Below, piece after piece: positions 17,185-27,971 of a stretch of 64,000 bases of DNA (position 1 is its first letter; each line of letters starts with the position of its first letter). Below the pieces are notes generated by a model. That model was not told the origin of the DNA and did no database searches. It saw only the letters and a list, made by a program, of their open reading frames with translations. The stretch is from positions 1 through 64,000 of the forward strand of contig CANJNI010000021.1 in NCBI GenBank assembly GCA_947475995.1. Direction: 5' to 3'. The position numbers were made by a program, and so were the translations under genes. The DNA is from Beijerinckiaceae bacterium (GTDB lineage: Bacteria > Pseudomonadota > Alphaproteobacteria > Rhizobiales > Beijerinckiaceae).

Positions 17185-17994
17185 TTGGTGAACCACAAAC
17201 CCTTCGTGAAGGGCTCGAACGGGCGTATCGCCTACGAGGAAGCCGGGCAGGGCCGTCCGATCCTTTGCCTGCATGGCATGAACGGCTCGACGCAAAGCTG
17301 GTCGGAACAACTGGCGGGGCTGTCGGGCGAGTTCCGCGTCATCTCGTGGGATGCGCCGGGTTTCGGAGAATCCGATCCGTGCGGGGCTTCGCTGGCGGAC
17401 TACGCGAGCGCGGCGGCGGAACTGATGGACGGCCTCGACTTGCGCCATGCCATCGTGGTCGGACACTCGATGGGCGGGCTGGTGGCGACGAAACTCGCCG
17501 CCGACAGAAACCGCAGGATCGCCGGAATCGTCCTGTCGTCCACGCATCTGGGCTATGCGCTTCCGGCTGGCGAAGCCCTGATGGAGCGTTATGCGGGCCG
17601 GATGAAACACCTCATGGCGCATGGCGCAGGTCCCGAATACGGGCGCACGAGCGCCGGCAAGATGGTCCCGGCCGAAACATCCGAAAAGGTGCTCGCCGCG
17701 CTGACCGCTGTGGCGGCGGGTGCGCGCTTCGAGGGCATGCGCGATGCAGGCCGCGCCTTGCAGGAAGCCGACAATGGCACGATCGCCGGGCGGGTGAACG
17801 TTCCTGTCGCGCTGTTCATTGGCGGGCGTGATCTGGTCGTGAAGCCGGATCAGTTGCGGGGTTTGCAGACCGCTTTTCCGCAGGCTTCGCAGACCGTGTT
17901 TCCGCTCGCCGGCCATGCGTCCTACGTCGAATATACAGAACTCTACAATGATGCGCTGCGAAATTTCGCAGCCGCTTTGCCAGCCTTCAGTTGA
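17185..17994 (+). CDS. Alpha/beta hydrolase
   Basis: 269 residues. A typical single-domain hydrolase: oxyanion motif LCLHGMNGSTQSW, WDAPGFGESD, elbow AIVVGHSMGGLVATKLA (Ser near 98), acid in ALFIGGRDLVVKP and His in PLAGHASYVEY. No signal peptide after the chosen start. GGAGG at 17173-17177 points to TTG 17185 (or GTG 17188); an in-frame ATG 30 codons upstream precedes unconserved sequence. The stop lies 8 bp before the periplasmic binding protein gene, so the pair is probably one operon: import of a compound followed by hydrolysis. Confidence 0.8.
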   Translation: MVNHKPFVKGSNGRIAYEEAGQGRPILCLHGMNGSTQSWSEQLAGLSGEFRVISWDAPGFGESDPCGASLADYASAAAELMDGLDLRHAIVVGHSMGGLVATKLAADRNRRIAGIVLSSTHLGYALPAGEALMERYAGRMKHLMAHGAGPEYGRTSAGKMVPAETSEKVLAALTAVAAGARFEGMRDAGRALQEADNGTIAGRVNVPVALFIGGRDLVVKPDQLRGLQTAFPQASQTVFPLAGHASYVEYTELYNDALRNFAAALPAFS

Positions 17995-18002
17995 GGTTAA
18001 CC

Positions 18003-19586
18003 ATGTCGATGCTCCGTCATTTTCGCGTAGCGGCGCTCACAGCGCTGTGCAGTTTCGCCTCGGTCGCAAGCGCTCAGGAATTGCGAGTCGGCCTCGCCGC
18101 CGAGCCCACCTCGATGGACCCGCACTATCATAACCAGACGTCGAACAATTCGCTGGCGAGCGAAATCTTCGACGCCCTGACCTTGCAGGACGCCAACCAG
18201 AAATTGCTGCCGGGACTGGCTGAGTCCTGGAAGCTGGTTGATCCGCGCACCTGGGAGTTCAAGCTGCGGGCAGGCGTCAAATTCCACGACGGTTCGCCCT
18301 TCGGGGCCGACGACGTGATCGTTTCCATGAAGCGCGCGCCGAGCGTGGCCGGCAGCCCGTCGAGCTTCGGGGTTTTCGTGAAAGGCAAGACGTTCGAGAA
18401 AGTGGACGACCTGACGATCCGGGTGAAGACCGCCGAACCCTATCCGTTCACGGCTGTCGATCTGTCGCGCATTGCGATCATCTCCCGCAACGCCGCAAAC
18501 GCCACGACCGAAGACTTCAACACAGGCAAGGCGACTGCCGGCACGGGTCGCTTCAAACTGACTCGCTGGCGGCCGGGCGATTCCATCGAGCTTGAGCGCA
18601 ACGCTGCTTACTGGGGCGGCGCGCCCGACATCGAGAAAATCCGCATCCGGCCGATCAAGACCGGCACGACCCGCGCCGCCGCGCTGCTGTCGGGCGATGT
18701 GGATTTCATCGAGGGCGTCGCGCCCTCCGATGTGGCGCGACTCGAGAGCGACAAGAACCTGACCGTCTTCAAGGCGGTGTCCAACCGTCTCGTCTATCTG
18801 TCCATCGAACTGGCGAAAGAGTCCTCGCCCTTCATCAAGGGCAATGACGGGCAGGACATCCGCAATCCTTTCATCGACAAGCGCGTGCGGCAGGCAGTTT
18901 CTCTCGTCATTGATCGTGCGGCGATTGCGGCGCGCGTGATGGAAAATCTGGCGGAACCGAGCGGACAGTTCTCCCCGAAGGGCTACATCGGCTATTCGCC
19001 GGAGCTTTCCGCCGACAAGGCCGATGTGGAGCGCGCCCGCGCACTCATGAAAGAAGCCGGCGTACAGGACGGTTTCCGGCTCACCATCCACGGGCCGAAC
19101 GACCGTTATACGAATGACTCGCGCGTTCTGGAGACGGTCGCGCAGCTTCTGTCGCGCATCAACATCAAGACCAGCGTGGAAGCCATGCCGAGCGCCACCT
19201 TCTTCCGTCGCGCCGAGAGCGGCGGGCCGAACGGAACGCCGGAATTCGCCTTCTATCTGTCGGGCTACGCCAACGGATCGGGCGAGCCCTCGCATCCGTT
19301 GCGCGTCTTCATCCATACGCGGGATCAGGCCCGCGGTCTGGGCGTCGGCAACCGCAATGGCTATTCGAACAAGGAGGTCGATGCGCTCATCGACCGTGGC
19401 CTGACCACCATGGACGAGAGTCAACTGGAAGGCATTTTCGTCAAGGCGACCGAAATTGCGATGCGGGATTATGCGCTGTTGCCGCTCTACCACGAGGTCG
19501 CCACCTGGGCGGGCCGTAAGGGCATCGGCTACACGACCGGCGCGGTGGACTCGACCTTCATGAGCGCCATCAAGCGGAACCCGTGA
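18003..19586 (+). CDS. ABC transporter substrate-binding protein, family 5 (peptide/nickel/opine type)
   Basis: 527 residues. Signal peptide MSMLRHFRVAALTALCSFAS, then VASAQEL, followed by the SBP family-5 core: PTSMDPHYHNQTSNN, LLPGLAESWKLVDPRTWEFKL, GVKFHDGSPFGADDVI, GTGRFKLTRWRPGDSIELER, and DKRVRQAVSLVIDRAAIA. It would bind a peptide-like or other ligand in the periplasm for a Dpp/Opp-type importer. No permease or ATPase gene is nearby, so it is an orphan in this window. ATG 18003 has GAGG about five bases upstream. Translation is probably coupled to the hydrolase gene just before it. Confidence 0.88.
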   Translation: MSMLRHFRVAALTALCSFASVASAQELRVGLAAEPTSMDPHYHNQTSNNSLASEIFDALTLQDANQKLLPGLAESWKLVDPRTWEFKLRAGVKFHDGSPFGADDVIVSMKRAPSVAGSPSSFGVFVKGKTFEKVDDLTIRVKTAEPYPFTAVDLSRIAIISRNAANATTEDFNTGKATAGTGRFKLTRWRPGDSIELERNAAYWGGAPDIEKIRIRPIKTGTTRAAALLSGDVDFIEGVAPSDVARLESDKNLTVFKAVSNRLVYLSIELAKESSPFIKGNDGQDIRNPFIDKRVRQAVSLVIDRAAIAARVMENLAEPSGQFSPKGYIGYSPELSADKADVERARALMKEAGVQDGFRLTIHGPNDRYTNDSRVLETVAQLLSRINIKTSVEAMPSATFFRRAESGGPNGTPEFAFYLSGYANGSGEPSHPLRVFIHTRDQARGLGVGNRNGYSNKEVDALIDRGLTTMDESQLEGIFVKATEIAMRDYALLPLYHEVATWAGRKGIGYTTGAVDSTFMSAIKRNP

Positions 19587-19629
19587 GTCCTGTTGTGGTC
19601 CTGTCATCTTCGCAGCCTAGCGGAAGCTG

Positions 19630-20493
19630 ATGCAGGACCCGAGCTTCTCCTACGCGAGCGATGGCGATCCGTTTTTCTGGCGGACCGCCATCAGGCTCGT
19701 CGAGCGCGCCACCGGGCAGGCCCGGCTTGAGCGCATGTATCTGGAATGCCGCCGCCAGATGGCCCCGGGCGAGAGCTTCTGGGCCGCCGCGATGCGCAAG
19801 CTCGCCATCGACATGCAGTACGATGCGGAAAAGCTCGCGGCCGCGCCGCGCACCGGCCCCTTGCTGTTCGTGTCCAATCATCCGTTCGGGGTGCTGGACG
19901 GGATTGCGCTCTGCTCGCTGGTCCAGACGGTGCGGCCCGACTTTCGGGTGCTGACCAATGCGGTGCTGCTGAAAGCGCCGGAGATCCGCAACTTCGTGCT
20001 GCCCATCGACCTGTCGGGCGACCCGGCGTCCCGGGAGGCCAACGCCCGGTCGCGCGTGGAGGCCCGGAGCTTTCTGGAGCAGGGCGGGGCGCTGGTGTTG
20101 TTCCCGTCGGGCGTGGTTTCAACTTCGCAAGATCGCTGGGGCGCGCAGCCTGCTGTCGATCCGCCGTGGCAGCCTTTCGTCGCCCGGATGGTTCACGGGG
20201 CCCGCTGCCCGGTCCTGCCGGTGCATTTTCCCGGGCAGAACAGCCGCCTGTTCCAGATCGCCAGCCATGTCAGCCAGACGGTGCGGCTGGCGCTGCTGTT
20301 CCATGAGGTGCGGCGGCGGATCGGCACGCCCATGCCGATCCGGTTCGGGGATGTCATCCCGTACGAGGAATTGGCGGGCCTGCGCGACCGGCAGGCTTTG
20401 GCAAGCGAGTTGCGGCGGCGGAGCGAAGCTTTAGGGTTTTCAAGCGAAGTGGATACCGGTTCGCGTTCAGAAAACCCGCAGGTAAAAGCTTAG
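19630..20493 (+). CDS. Lysophospholipid acyltransferase family protein (hemolysin/PlsC-like)
   Basis: 287 residues. The block [20 protein letters not shown] carries the NH...D acyltransferase motif in the expanded form seen in the hemolysin-type lysophospholipid acyltransferases. [23 protein letters not shown] follows, and [16 protein letters not shown] stands at the FPEG-motif position. It probably acylates a lyso- or ornithine-type lipid at the inner membrane; the substrate is not determinable. No partner acyltransferase gene is adjacent. It converges on queF with a 4-bp overlap of the two 3' ends. Confidence 0.8.
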   Translation: MQDPSFSYASDGDPFFWRTAIRLVERATGQARLERMYLECRRQMAPGESFWAAAMRKLAIDMQYDAEKLAAAPRTGPLLFVSNHPFGVLDGIALCSLVQTVRPDFRVLTNAVLLKAPEIRNFVLPIDLSGDPASREANARSRVEARSFLEQGGALVLFPSGVVSTSQDRWGAQPAVDPPWQPFVARMVHGARCPVLPVHFPGQNSRLFQIASHVSQTVRLALLFHEVRRRIGTPMPIRFGDVIPYEELAGLRDRQALASELRRRSEALGFSSEVDTGSRSENPQVKA

Positions 20494-20951
20494 CCGCGGC
20501 CCCGGTAGGGCGGCACGCCCTGATCGGGAATCCATGCACCCTTGGGCGGTTCGCCGGTCTGCCAGAAAACGTCGATCGGCATGCCGCCGCGTGGGTACCA
20601 GTAGCCGCCGATCCGCAACCATTTTGGTTGAAGAAGTTCTGCCAAGTCCTTGGCGATCCTGATGGTGCAATCCTCGTGGAACGCGCCGTGATTGCGGAAG
20701 GCGCTGAGGTAGAGCTTCAGCGATTTCGACTCCACCAGCCAGTCGCCCGGCACGTAGTCGATCACGATATGGGCGAAATCGGGCTGGCCCGTGACGGGGC
20801 AAAGCGAGGTGAATTCCGGTGCAGTGAAGCGCGCGACGTAATTCGTCCCGACATGCGGGTTCGGCACGCGGTCGAGTTCGGCCTCCTCCGGCGTCTGCGG
20901 CATGGCGACGTGCTGGCCGAGGAGGGAAGCGCCCGTGTTTGATTTGACCAT
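20490..20951 (-). CDS. queF: QueF, NADPH-dependent 7-cyano-7-deazaguanine reductase
   Basis: 153 residues. Reduces preQ0 to preQ1 in queuosine biosynthesis. The unimodular (YkvM-like) form: [16 protein letters not shown] with the catalytic Cys51 and Asp58, [22 protein letters not shown] (substrate and NADPH motif E-S-K-S), and [16 protein letters not shown]. Other queuosine genes are not in the window. The divergent neighbour is the UdgX gene, 75 bp away. Confidence 0.95.
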   Translation of the reverse strand: MVKSNTGASLLGQHVAMPQTPEEAELDRVPNPHVGTNYVARFTAPEFTSLCPVTGQPDFAHIVIDYVPGDWLVESKSLKLYLSAFRNHGAFHEDCTIRIAKDLAELLQPKWLRIGGYWYPRGGMPIDVFWQTGEPPKGAWIPDQGVPPYRGRG

Positions 20952-21026
20952 GATGTCATCTGATCCGAAAGAAGCGGAACGCTCCTAGCACATCGCGGAA
21001 CGGTTCGTCTCCGGACTCGTTCGGGG

Positions 21027-21665
21027 ATGATGAGACCGCACAAGGCTCCTGTCGGACGACCGGGTTTGCAGGCGACGACGCTCGACGCTGTGCGGCAGGA
21101 CGCCGCCCATTGCACCCGCTGCCCTCTCTACAAGGACGCGACCCAGACGGTGTTCGGCGAGGGGCGGCAGGGCGCGCGGCTGGTGTTCGTCGGCGAGCAG
21201 CCGGGCGATTCCGAAGACCTTGCGGGCAAGCCCTTTATCGGCCCGGCGGGGCAATTGCTGAACCGTGCGCTGCAGGAAGCCGGCATTGCGCGGGCCGACG
21301 CCTATGTGACCAACGCCGTCAAACATTTCAAATTCCTGCAGCGCGGCAAGAAGCGCATCCACCAGAAGCCCAATGCGGGCGAGATCGACATCTGCCGCTG
21401 GTGGCTGGATCAGGAACTGGCGCTGGTGAAGCCGCATCTGGCGGTGGCGCTCGGGGCGACCGCTGTCCGCAGCCTCACCGGCAAGTCGCTTCCTGTGATG
21501 GCGTCGCGCGGCAAGGTGCTGCCGGGGCTGGCGGCGAAGCGGGTGTTCGTCACCGTCCACCCGTCCTTCCTGCTGCGTGTGCCCGACGAGGCGACCAGAA
21601 TGCGCGAGTGGACGGCGTTTGTCGGGGATTTGCGGAAGGTGCGGGAGCTGATGGAGGCGGCGTGA
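21027..21665 (+). CDS. UdgX-type uracil-DNA glycosylase
   Basis: 212 residues. A uracil-DNA glycosylase superfamily protein of the Fe-S type: CTRCPLYKDATQTVFGEG (Cys29, Cys32), motif A GEQPGDSEDLAGKPFIGPAG, VTNAVKHFKF, Cys123 in DICRWW, and motif B VHPSFLLR. The loop KRIHQKP at 109-115 with His112 is the UdgX hallmark. In characterised UdgX this histidine forms a covalent bond with the deoxyribose after uracil release, leaving the enzyme crosslinked to DNA. Ordinary family-4 enzymes lack this loop. The start could be ATG 21027 or the next codon, 21030. A pair of palindromic repeats lies just downstream. Confidence 0.85.
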   Translation: MMRPHKAPVGRPGLQATTLDAVRQDAAHCTRCPLYKDATQTVFGEGRQGARLVFVGEQPGDSEDLAGKPFIGPAGQLLNRALQEAGIARADAYVTNAVKHFKFLQRGKKRIHQKPNAGEIDICRWWLDQELALVKPHLAVALGATAVRSLTGKSLPVMASRGKVLPGLAAKRVFVTVHPSFLLRVPDEATRMREWTAFVGDLRKVRELMEAA

Positions 21666-21668
21666 GTG

Positions 21669-21720
21669 AAACCTGATGCTTCGAGACGCGCTGCAGGCAG
21701 CGCTCCTCAGCATGAGGTTT
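21669..21720. repeat. Dispersed palindromic repeat, copy 1 (inverted relative to copy 2)
   Basis: Imperfect palindrome bounded by AAACCT and AGGTTT, with the internal blocks cttcgagacgcgctgc and gcgctcctcagcatgagg. Its reverse complement matches copy 2 (gaggagcgc...gcgtctcgaag core). It lies directly after the UdgX stop and probably forms a stable mRNA hairpin that could end or stabilise that transcript. Confidence 0.75.
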
Positions 21721-21755
21721 CATGGAGCGCATTGAACAAGCGGAGCGCCGATTAG

Positions 21756-21801
21756 CCCTCATCCTGAGGAGCCGCGTCAGCGGCGTCTCGAAGGACGAGG
21801 G
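21756..21801. repeat. Dispersed palindromic repeat, copy 2
   Basis: Reads ccctcatcctgaggagcc, then a short centre, then ggcgtctcgaaggacgaggg. This is the common short palindromic repeat of Hyphomicrobiales (core cctgaggag...gtctcgaagga). It lies in opposite orientation to copy 1, 35 bp away, so the two could also pair with each other. No coding role. Confidence 0.8.
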
Positions 21802-21820
21802 CGGGCCACGGCACGCCCAC

Positions 21821-22947
21821 TCAAACTCTCTTGCCCGCAATCTCCGCGCCTTCGCGCAAAGCCGCCAGCTTCTTCCAGGTCACGATCGGGTCGATCTTCC
21901 CGTAGCCCGCAAAGGTGCCGAAACCGCAGTCCGTCCCGGCGATGACGCGGTCGGGGCCGACAATCGCCGCGAAGCGCTCGATGCGCTGGGCGATGAGTTC
22001 GGGATGCTCGACATAGTTGGAGCAGGTGTCGATGAGGCCCGGCACCAGCACCTTCTCGGCGGAAAGCTTCGCGCCGGCCCAGACCTTCCATTCGTGTTCG
22101 TGGCGCGGATTGGCGGCCTCGAAGAGGATTTGGGCCGGCCGCGCCTTCAGCAGGATGCCGATCACCTTTTCGAGCGGAATGTCGAAGTCGTGCGGGCCTT
22201 CGTAGTTGCCCCAGCAGATGTGGATGCGCATCTTTTCGGGCGCGATATTGGCGGTGGCGGCGTTGAGCGCCTCGACGTTCTGGGCGGCGCGCTCCAGAAA
22301 CTCCTTCTCGCTCAGATTCTGGAAGCCCGTATGGGCCGCCATGGCGAGGTCGGGCGCGTCGAGTTGCAGATCGAAGCCCGCCGCCGCGATGGCTTCATAT
22401 TCGGGCCGCATCGCGTCCACCAGATCGGCCAGATAGGCCTCATGGGTCGGATAATAAAGGTTCGGCTGGAAGGCGGTCACGAGGCCCGGGGAGGCGGCGT
22501 TCATGAAGCCGCGCGTCCCATTGCCGGCCTTGTCGAGCGCGGCGCGGAAGCGGCGAATGTCGTCGTCGCCGGGCCTGGAGTTCACCAACCGCACCTTGTC
22601 GATGCAGGAGGCGCGGACGAATTCCTGCGACCCCATGATGCCGGCGAGCTTCTTGCGCAGGTCCGGCAGGTCGGCGAGGTCCTTGGCGGGCGTGCGGTCT
22701 ACATGGCCGCCGAAGCCGGACAGGCGCTGGGTGATGTAGGTCGAGTAGCCCACCTTGCCCAACTCGCCGTCGCTGACGATGGAGACGCCCGCCGCGACCT
22801 GCTTGCGGATGGCTTCCTCGATCTCGGACTGGACGAGCGCGTCGAACTTTTCCTCCGGAACCTTCACCCCGTGGTCGCGCTCGATCAGCATGGCGGCGAG
22901 CGGCGCCGAGCGGGGCAGGCTGCCCACATGGGTCGTGTGGAAAAACG

Positions 22948-22951
<4 letters not shown>
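21821..22951 (-). CDS. MetE C-terminal-like methyltransferase (cobalamin-independent methionine synthase family)
   Basis: 376 residues. It corresponds to the C-terminal zinc barrel of cobalamin-independent methionine synthase only: THVGSLPRSAPLA at the start, IVSDGELGKVGYSTYI, RIHICWGNYEGPH (zinc His/Cys) and AGTDCGFGTFAGYGKI (zinc Cys). Full MetE is about 750 residues with a folate-binding N-terminal half, absent here. Such short homologues often serve other thiol alkyl transfers, so methionine synthesis should not be assumed. The ATG overlaps the stop of the upstream NTF2-like gene by 4 bases (ATGA), indicating a coupled two-gene operon. Confidence 0.82.
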
Positions 22952-24932
<1,981 letters not shown>

Positions 24933-24943
24933 CTTCGGAAACT

Positions 24944-24971
24944 GCCCCTTGCGCCTCCCGGCGTGAGGGGC
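24944..24971 (+). terminator. Probable terminator of eno
   Basis: A 12-bp stem GCCCCTTGCGCC (24944-24955) with GGCGTGAGGGGC (24960-24971), including two G-T wobble pairs, and loop tccc. It lies 12 bp after the eno stop. The trailing T run is weak (tgttgg), so it may act together with the palindromic repeat that follows. Confidence 0.6.
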
Positions 24972-24978
24972 TGTTGGT

Positions 24979-25058
24979 CCGTCATCGCGAGCGAAGCGAT
25001 CCATCATTTCGAGCACATGAATCCGGATTGCTTCGTCGAAAGCTCCTCGCAATGACGG
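24979..25058. repeat. Dispersed palindromic repeat (cattgcgag family), downstream of eno
   Basis: Starts ccgtcatcgcgagcgaagcg and ends cttcgtcgaaagctcctcgc followed by aatgacgg. It shares the outer arms gtcattgcgag/ctcgcaatgac with the copy at 23438-23528. It fills most of the space between eno and the next, convergent gene. Confidence 0.8.
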
Positions 25059-25067
25059 TTGCGAGAC

Positions 25068-25508
25068 TTACTGCGCCTCCACGGGCGCAACGTGGTCCAC
25101 CACGCGCAGGATGCCCTGACACACCCGCCAGATGCAGCCGGTGGACAGATAGAGGTCCGTCGAGACGTTCAGGTCGCCGATGCGCAGGTGATAGCCGTTG
25201 GCAGTGACGTTGATGGCGATGCGCATCGTGTCGCTGAGCGCGTGCTGGGTGCGGGCGTTGTAGACCGTGTCGATCAGCTGTCGGCCCAGTTCTTTCGCGT
25301 CCTCGAACGTCAGCGAGAGCAGCCGCGGCGGCGTGCGCGCCTGATTGAACGGGTAGATGGCGTCCAGATGGATGTGGCTTGAATCGTTGGAGATCACCAG
25401 CCGGGTGATCTGCTTGCCTGCCGGAAACACGAAGGCGCGTTCATCGAGATCGACGTTGACCGCGAAGACGCTGCGTTCGTTGGCGAAGGGCGACAAAGCT
25501 CCGTCCAT
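25068..25508 (-). CDS. Hypothetical protein, 146 residues
   Basis: Not recognised. No signal peptide or membrane segment. The protein is mixed alpha/beta: an N-terminal strand-rich part (RSVFAVNVDLDERAFVFPAG), a central segment with FEDAKELGRQLIDTVYNART, and a C-terminal part YHLRIGDLNVSTDLYLSTG followed by CIWRVCQGILRVVDH. Codon use matches its neighbours, so it looks like a resident gene. It is convergent with eno. The upstream 99 bp before the MFS gene's 3' end hold nothing distinct. Confidence 0.55.
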   Translation of the reverse strand: MDGALSPFANERSVFAVNVDLDERAFVFPAGKQITRLVISNDSSHIHLDAIYPFNQARTPPRLLSLTFEDAKELGRQLIDTVYNARTQHALSDTMRIAINVTANGYHLRIGDLNVSTDLYLSTGCIWRVCQGILRVVDHVAPVEAQ

Positions 25509-25607
25509 CTCTAACCCGATCAGGTGAGGCGCGGCGTCAGAAAGCTGCGCCCTTGTTGGCTCAAATGAAGTTATGCGTCGAGACGGCGGCGCGCAAGGCG
25601 CGCAACG

Positions 25608-26828
25608 TCACGCCTTGGCCATGACGGGTTTGGGCTCGGCCTGCGGCATGCGTCCCGGCAAAAGCATGACCGCAAGGAAGATCAGTCCCGCGCCGGACAT
25701 CATCGAGACGAACAATCGGTCGAAGCCCCATGTGTCGTAGATCCACGAGAGCAGGGGCAGGGCGGCGGCGATGACCAGAAAGCTCAGCACATAGCGCGCG
25801 CCGTAGATCTGCGCGCGCAATTCGCTTTTCGCCATGCGGCCGATCAGGAAGTCGATGATCGGCACCTGGCCGAAGACGCCGATCATGAAGCCCAGGCTGA
25901 TGGCCAGCGCGGCCCAGCCGGTCAGTCCGGGCATGATGGCGAAGAAGAAGCACTGGATGCCCGCCGTCGTCATGAAGACATTGCGAGGCGGATAGCGATC
26001 GAGCGCGCGCCCGCACACGAGTTGCGCCAGCGATGCAAAGGCGAACACCAGAAAGGCCAGCCAGCCGATGTTGGTGGCCGAACCCGCAAGCGCGCCGACG
26101 CGCTCTTCAAGAATTTTCGGCAGGGCGAAGGAGACGCTCTGGAAGATGAGTCCGGAAATCGCGGTGGTGAAGAAGATGATGGCGGAGAGCTTCAGGATCG
26201 CGGCTCGGCCGGGCGATGCGCCGAGATCTGCCGCCGTGCCGCCACCGGTTTTCGGCGCCAGCGCGTTACGCGCCGCAATCTCCGGCCGCATGACGGCGAG
26301 ATAAACGAGGCCACACAGGATCGACACGATACCCGGAACGATGAAGGCGACGCGCCAGCCGCCATTGTCGATGAAATAGCCGGTCAGGAGAGCGGCGCTG
26401 CCCACGCCCAGATTGCCGTAGACGCCGTTCACGGCAATGGCCATGCCGGCCTTCGGCCTGCCCTGCACCAGAAGCGCCAGCCCGACCGGGTGGTAGATCG
26501 CGGCGAAAATCCCCAACAGGAAAAGGCAGACGCCGATCTGGAATGGCGAGTTGGCGAAAGCCGTGCCGATGCAGGCTAACCCGAGCCCGACGAAGAACAC
26601 GACCATCATGCCTTCGCGGCTCCAGCGGTCGGCGAGCCAGCCTGCCGGCAGAGAAAAGACCCCGAAGGCTACGAAGCCGGGCGTCGCATAGGGAATGAGC
26701 TCCGCATAGGAAAGGCCCCATTCGCGCGACAGGACCAGCGCGGCCGCAGTGGCGAACACCAGCGTCGTGAGATGATCGAGAAAATGCCCCGCGTTGATCA
26801 GAGCGAAGTGAATGCGTTCGCGGGACAT
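25608..26828 (-). CDS. MFS transporter
   Basis: 406 residues with about twelve hydrophobic helices. Family marks: NAGHFLDHLTTLVFATAAAL at the N-terminus, SLPAGWLADRWSREGMM (loop 2-3 motif), FAAIYHPVGLALLVQ and the central polar loop near residues 185-210. The N-terminal NAGHF.DH and AIYHP segments recall the fosmidomycin-resistance (Fsr) type group, but the substrate cannot be assigned. It appears to be a single-gene unit; the adjacent genes are not of a linked pathway. Confidence 0.85.
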   Translation of the reverse strand: MSRERIHFALINAGHFLDHLTTLVFATAAALVLSREWGLSYAELIPYATPGFVAFGVFSLPAGWLADRWSREGMMVVFFVGLGLACIGTAFANSPFQIGVCLFLLGIFAAIYHPVGLALLVQGRPKAGMAIAVNGVYGNLGVGSAALLTGYFIDNGGWRVAFIVPGIVSILCGLVYLAVMRPEIAARNALAPKTGGGTAADLGASPGRAAILKLSAIIFFTTAISGLIFQSVSFALPKILEERVGALAGSATNIGWLAFLVFAFASLAQLVCGRALDRYPPRNVFMTTAGIQCFFFAIMPGLTGWAALAISLGFMIGVFGQVPIIDFLIGRMAKSELRAQIYGARYVLSFLVIAAALPLLSWIYDTWGFDRLFVSMMSGAGLIFLAVMLLPGRMPQAEPKPVMAKA

Positions 26829-26903
26829 CGCTTTTTCCTGCGTTTGATCCCTAACGGATTACACCAAAGGGAAGGTCGCGCAAGCCTTGGCGGATGCAGG
26901 CTA

Positions 26904-27776
26904 TCAGGCAAACTTGCCGGCTTTCCTGTCCCAGCGAAGCGCTTCGAAATCTGGCCGCGCCCTGATTTCGCTCTTCAATTTCTGCTTGCGGCTATCCCAT
27001 TTCGGCGCGCCGATCGCAATGAGCGCCTCGAAGGGCTTCGGACTGGCGAGGGCGGTCTGCACCAGCGGCCAGGTCATGTTGCCGCCACGGCCATGGTGGA
27101 GGATGTCGCAGAGCACGCAGCACAGCGCTGCCGACCTGCCATGGACGCCGACACGTTTTTCGGCGCGGTCCATGATCGACTTGTAGGAGGCGATCATTTC
27201 GCCGACCTGCGCTCCGCGCGCGGCTGCGGAATTGCTGGTCCAGTGAATGAGCTTGGCGGCGGCGATGACTTCAGCGTCCTCAACCTCGGCGGGGTCGGGG
27301 TTCAGGTATTTCATCAAGGGTTCTGTAGACGCATCGCTCTCCAGCGGCTTCGGCGCCTGAGGATTCTCGACCGAGCAAACGCGCCCGTTGACGAGCCCAA
27401 GGTGCGGGAAATAGTTCGCGGCGTCCGGCATCTGCAGCAAGGACCGGAAATACAGAACGAAATCGCCGTTCGGCACATGGGCCGCAAACTGGGCAAAGCC
27501 GAATGTAAAACCGGCGCGGTCGTAAGTATTCAGCGTGAGAAAGTTGCGGCCTTCGCAGGCTGCCGTCGGCTCGATGAATTCGGCCCAGAAGCCGAACTGT
27601 TCTGTGAAATCGGCAGAACGGAAATTCAGATTCTCCAGCCTGCTTTTGCCGAAGACGTTATAAAGTCCGACCTTTCCCTCATAAGGAACGCGGCGGCCAA
27701 CAAAAAATTGAGGCCCGGCGTTCGCACGCGCAGAAAAATCGTTTCCCTGACGAATGATTTCAAAACTGATTGCCAT
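26904..27776 (-). CDS. Hypothetical protein, possibly lysozyme-like
   Basis: 290 residues, no signal peptide. I do not recognise the family firmly. Residues 66-100 (AEFIEPTAACEGRN, NTYDRAGFTFGFAQFAAH) resemble the catalytic region of lysozyme-like/chitosanase-type folds, in which a Glu (here Glu75) precedes a 'D.AG.SFG..Q' segment. The C-terminal half contains two Cys pairs (ALCCVLCDILHHGRGG) and a basic, Trp-containing end. Without a secretion signal a cell-wall role is not obvious, and a prophage or toxin origin is possible. Function is left open. Confidence 0.55.
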   Translation of the reverse strand: MAISFEIIRQGNDFSARANAGPQFFVGRRVPYEGKVGLYNVFGKSRLENLNFRSADFTEQFGFWAEFIEPTAACEGRNFLTLNTYDRAGFTFGFAQFAAHVPNGDFVLYFRSLLQMPDAANYFPHLGLVNGRVCSVENPQAPKPLESDASTEPLMKYLNPDPAEVEDAEVIAAAKLIHWTSNSAAARGAQVGEMIASYKSIMDRAEKRVGVHGRSAALCCVLCDILHHGRGGNMTWPLVQTALASPKPFEALIAIGAPKWDSRKQKLKSEIRARPDFEALRWDRKAGKFA

Positions 27777-27971
27777 TTTCCCCTCTGCCGGTCAGGGGCC
27801 AGGCGATCCGTCGCGGCCAGACTGACTTTATTGATGATCGCATCGCGCTGAAGGTCGTGCATAAATATTCGGGACCAAAATTTCGAAGCGTCTGCATCGG
27901 TCACAGCTTTGGGAGCCGGGCTGAAGTCGGCGATTCACTATTCGCTAACCAGTTTGGTCCAGCCTGCGCGG

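Noticed and set aside
17997-19607. Minus-strand open frame of 536 codons
   Set aside because: Antisense to the family-5 binding protein, which has a signal peptide and clear family motifs.
20952-21026. preQ1 riboswitch before queF
   Set aside because: The 75-bp divergent gap has no recognisable C-rich/A-rich preQ1 aptamer layout.
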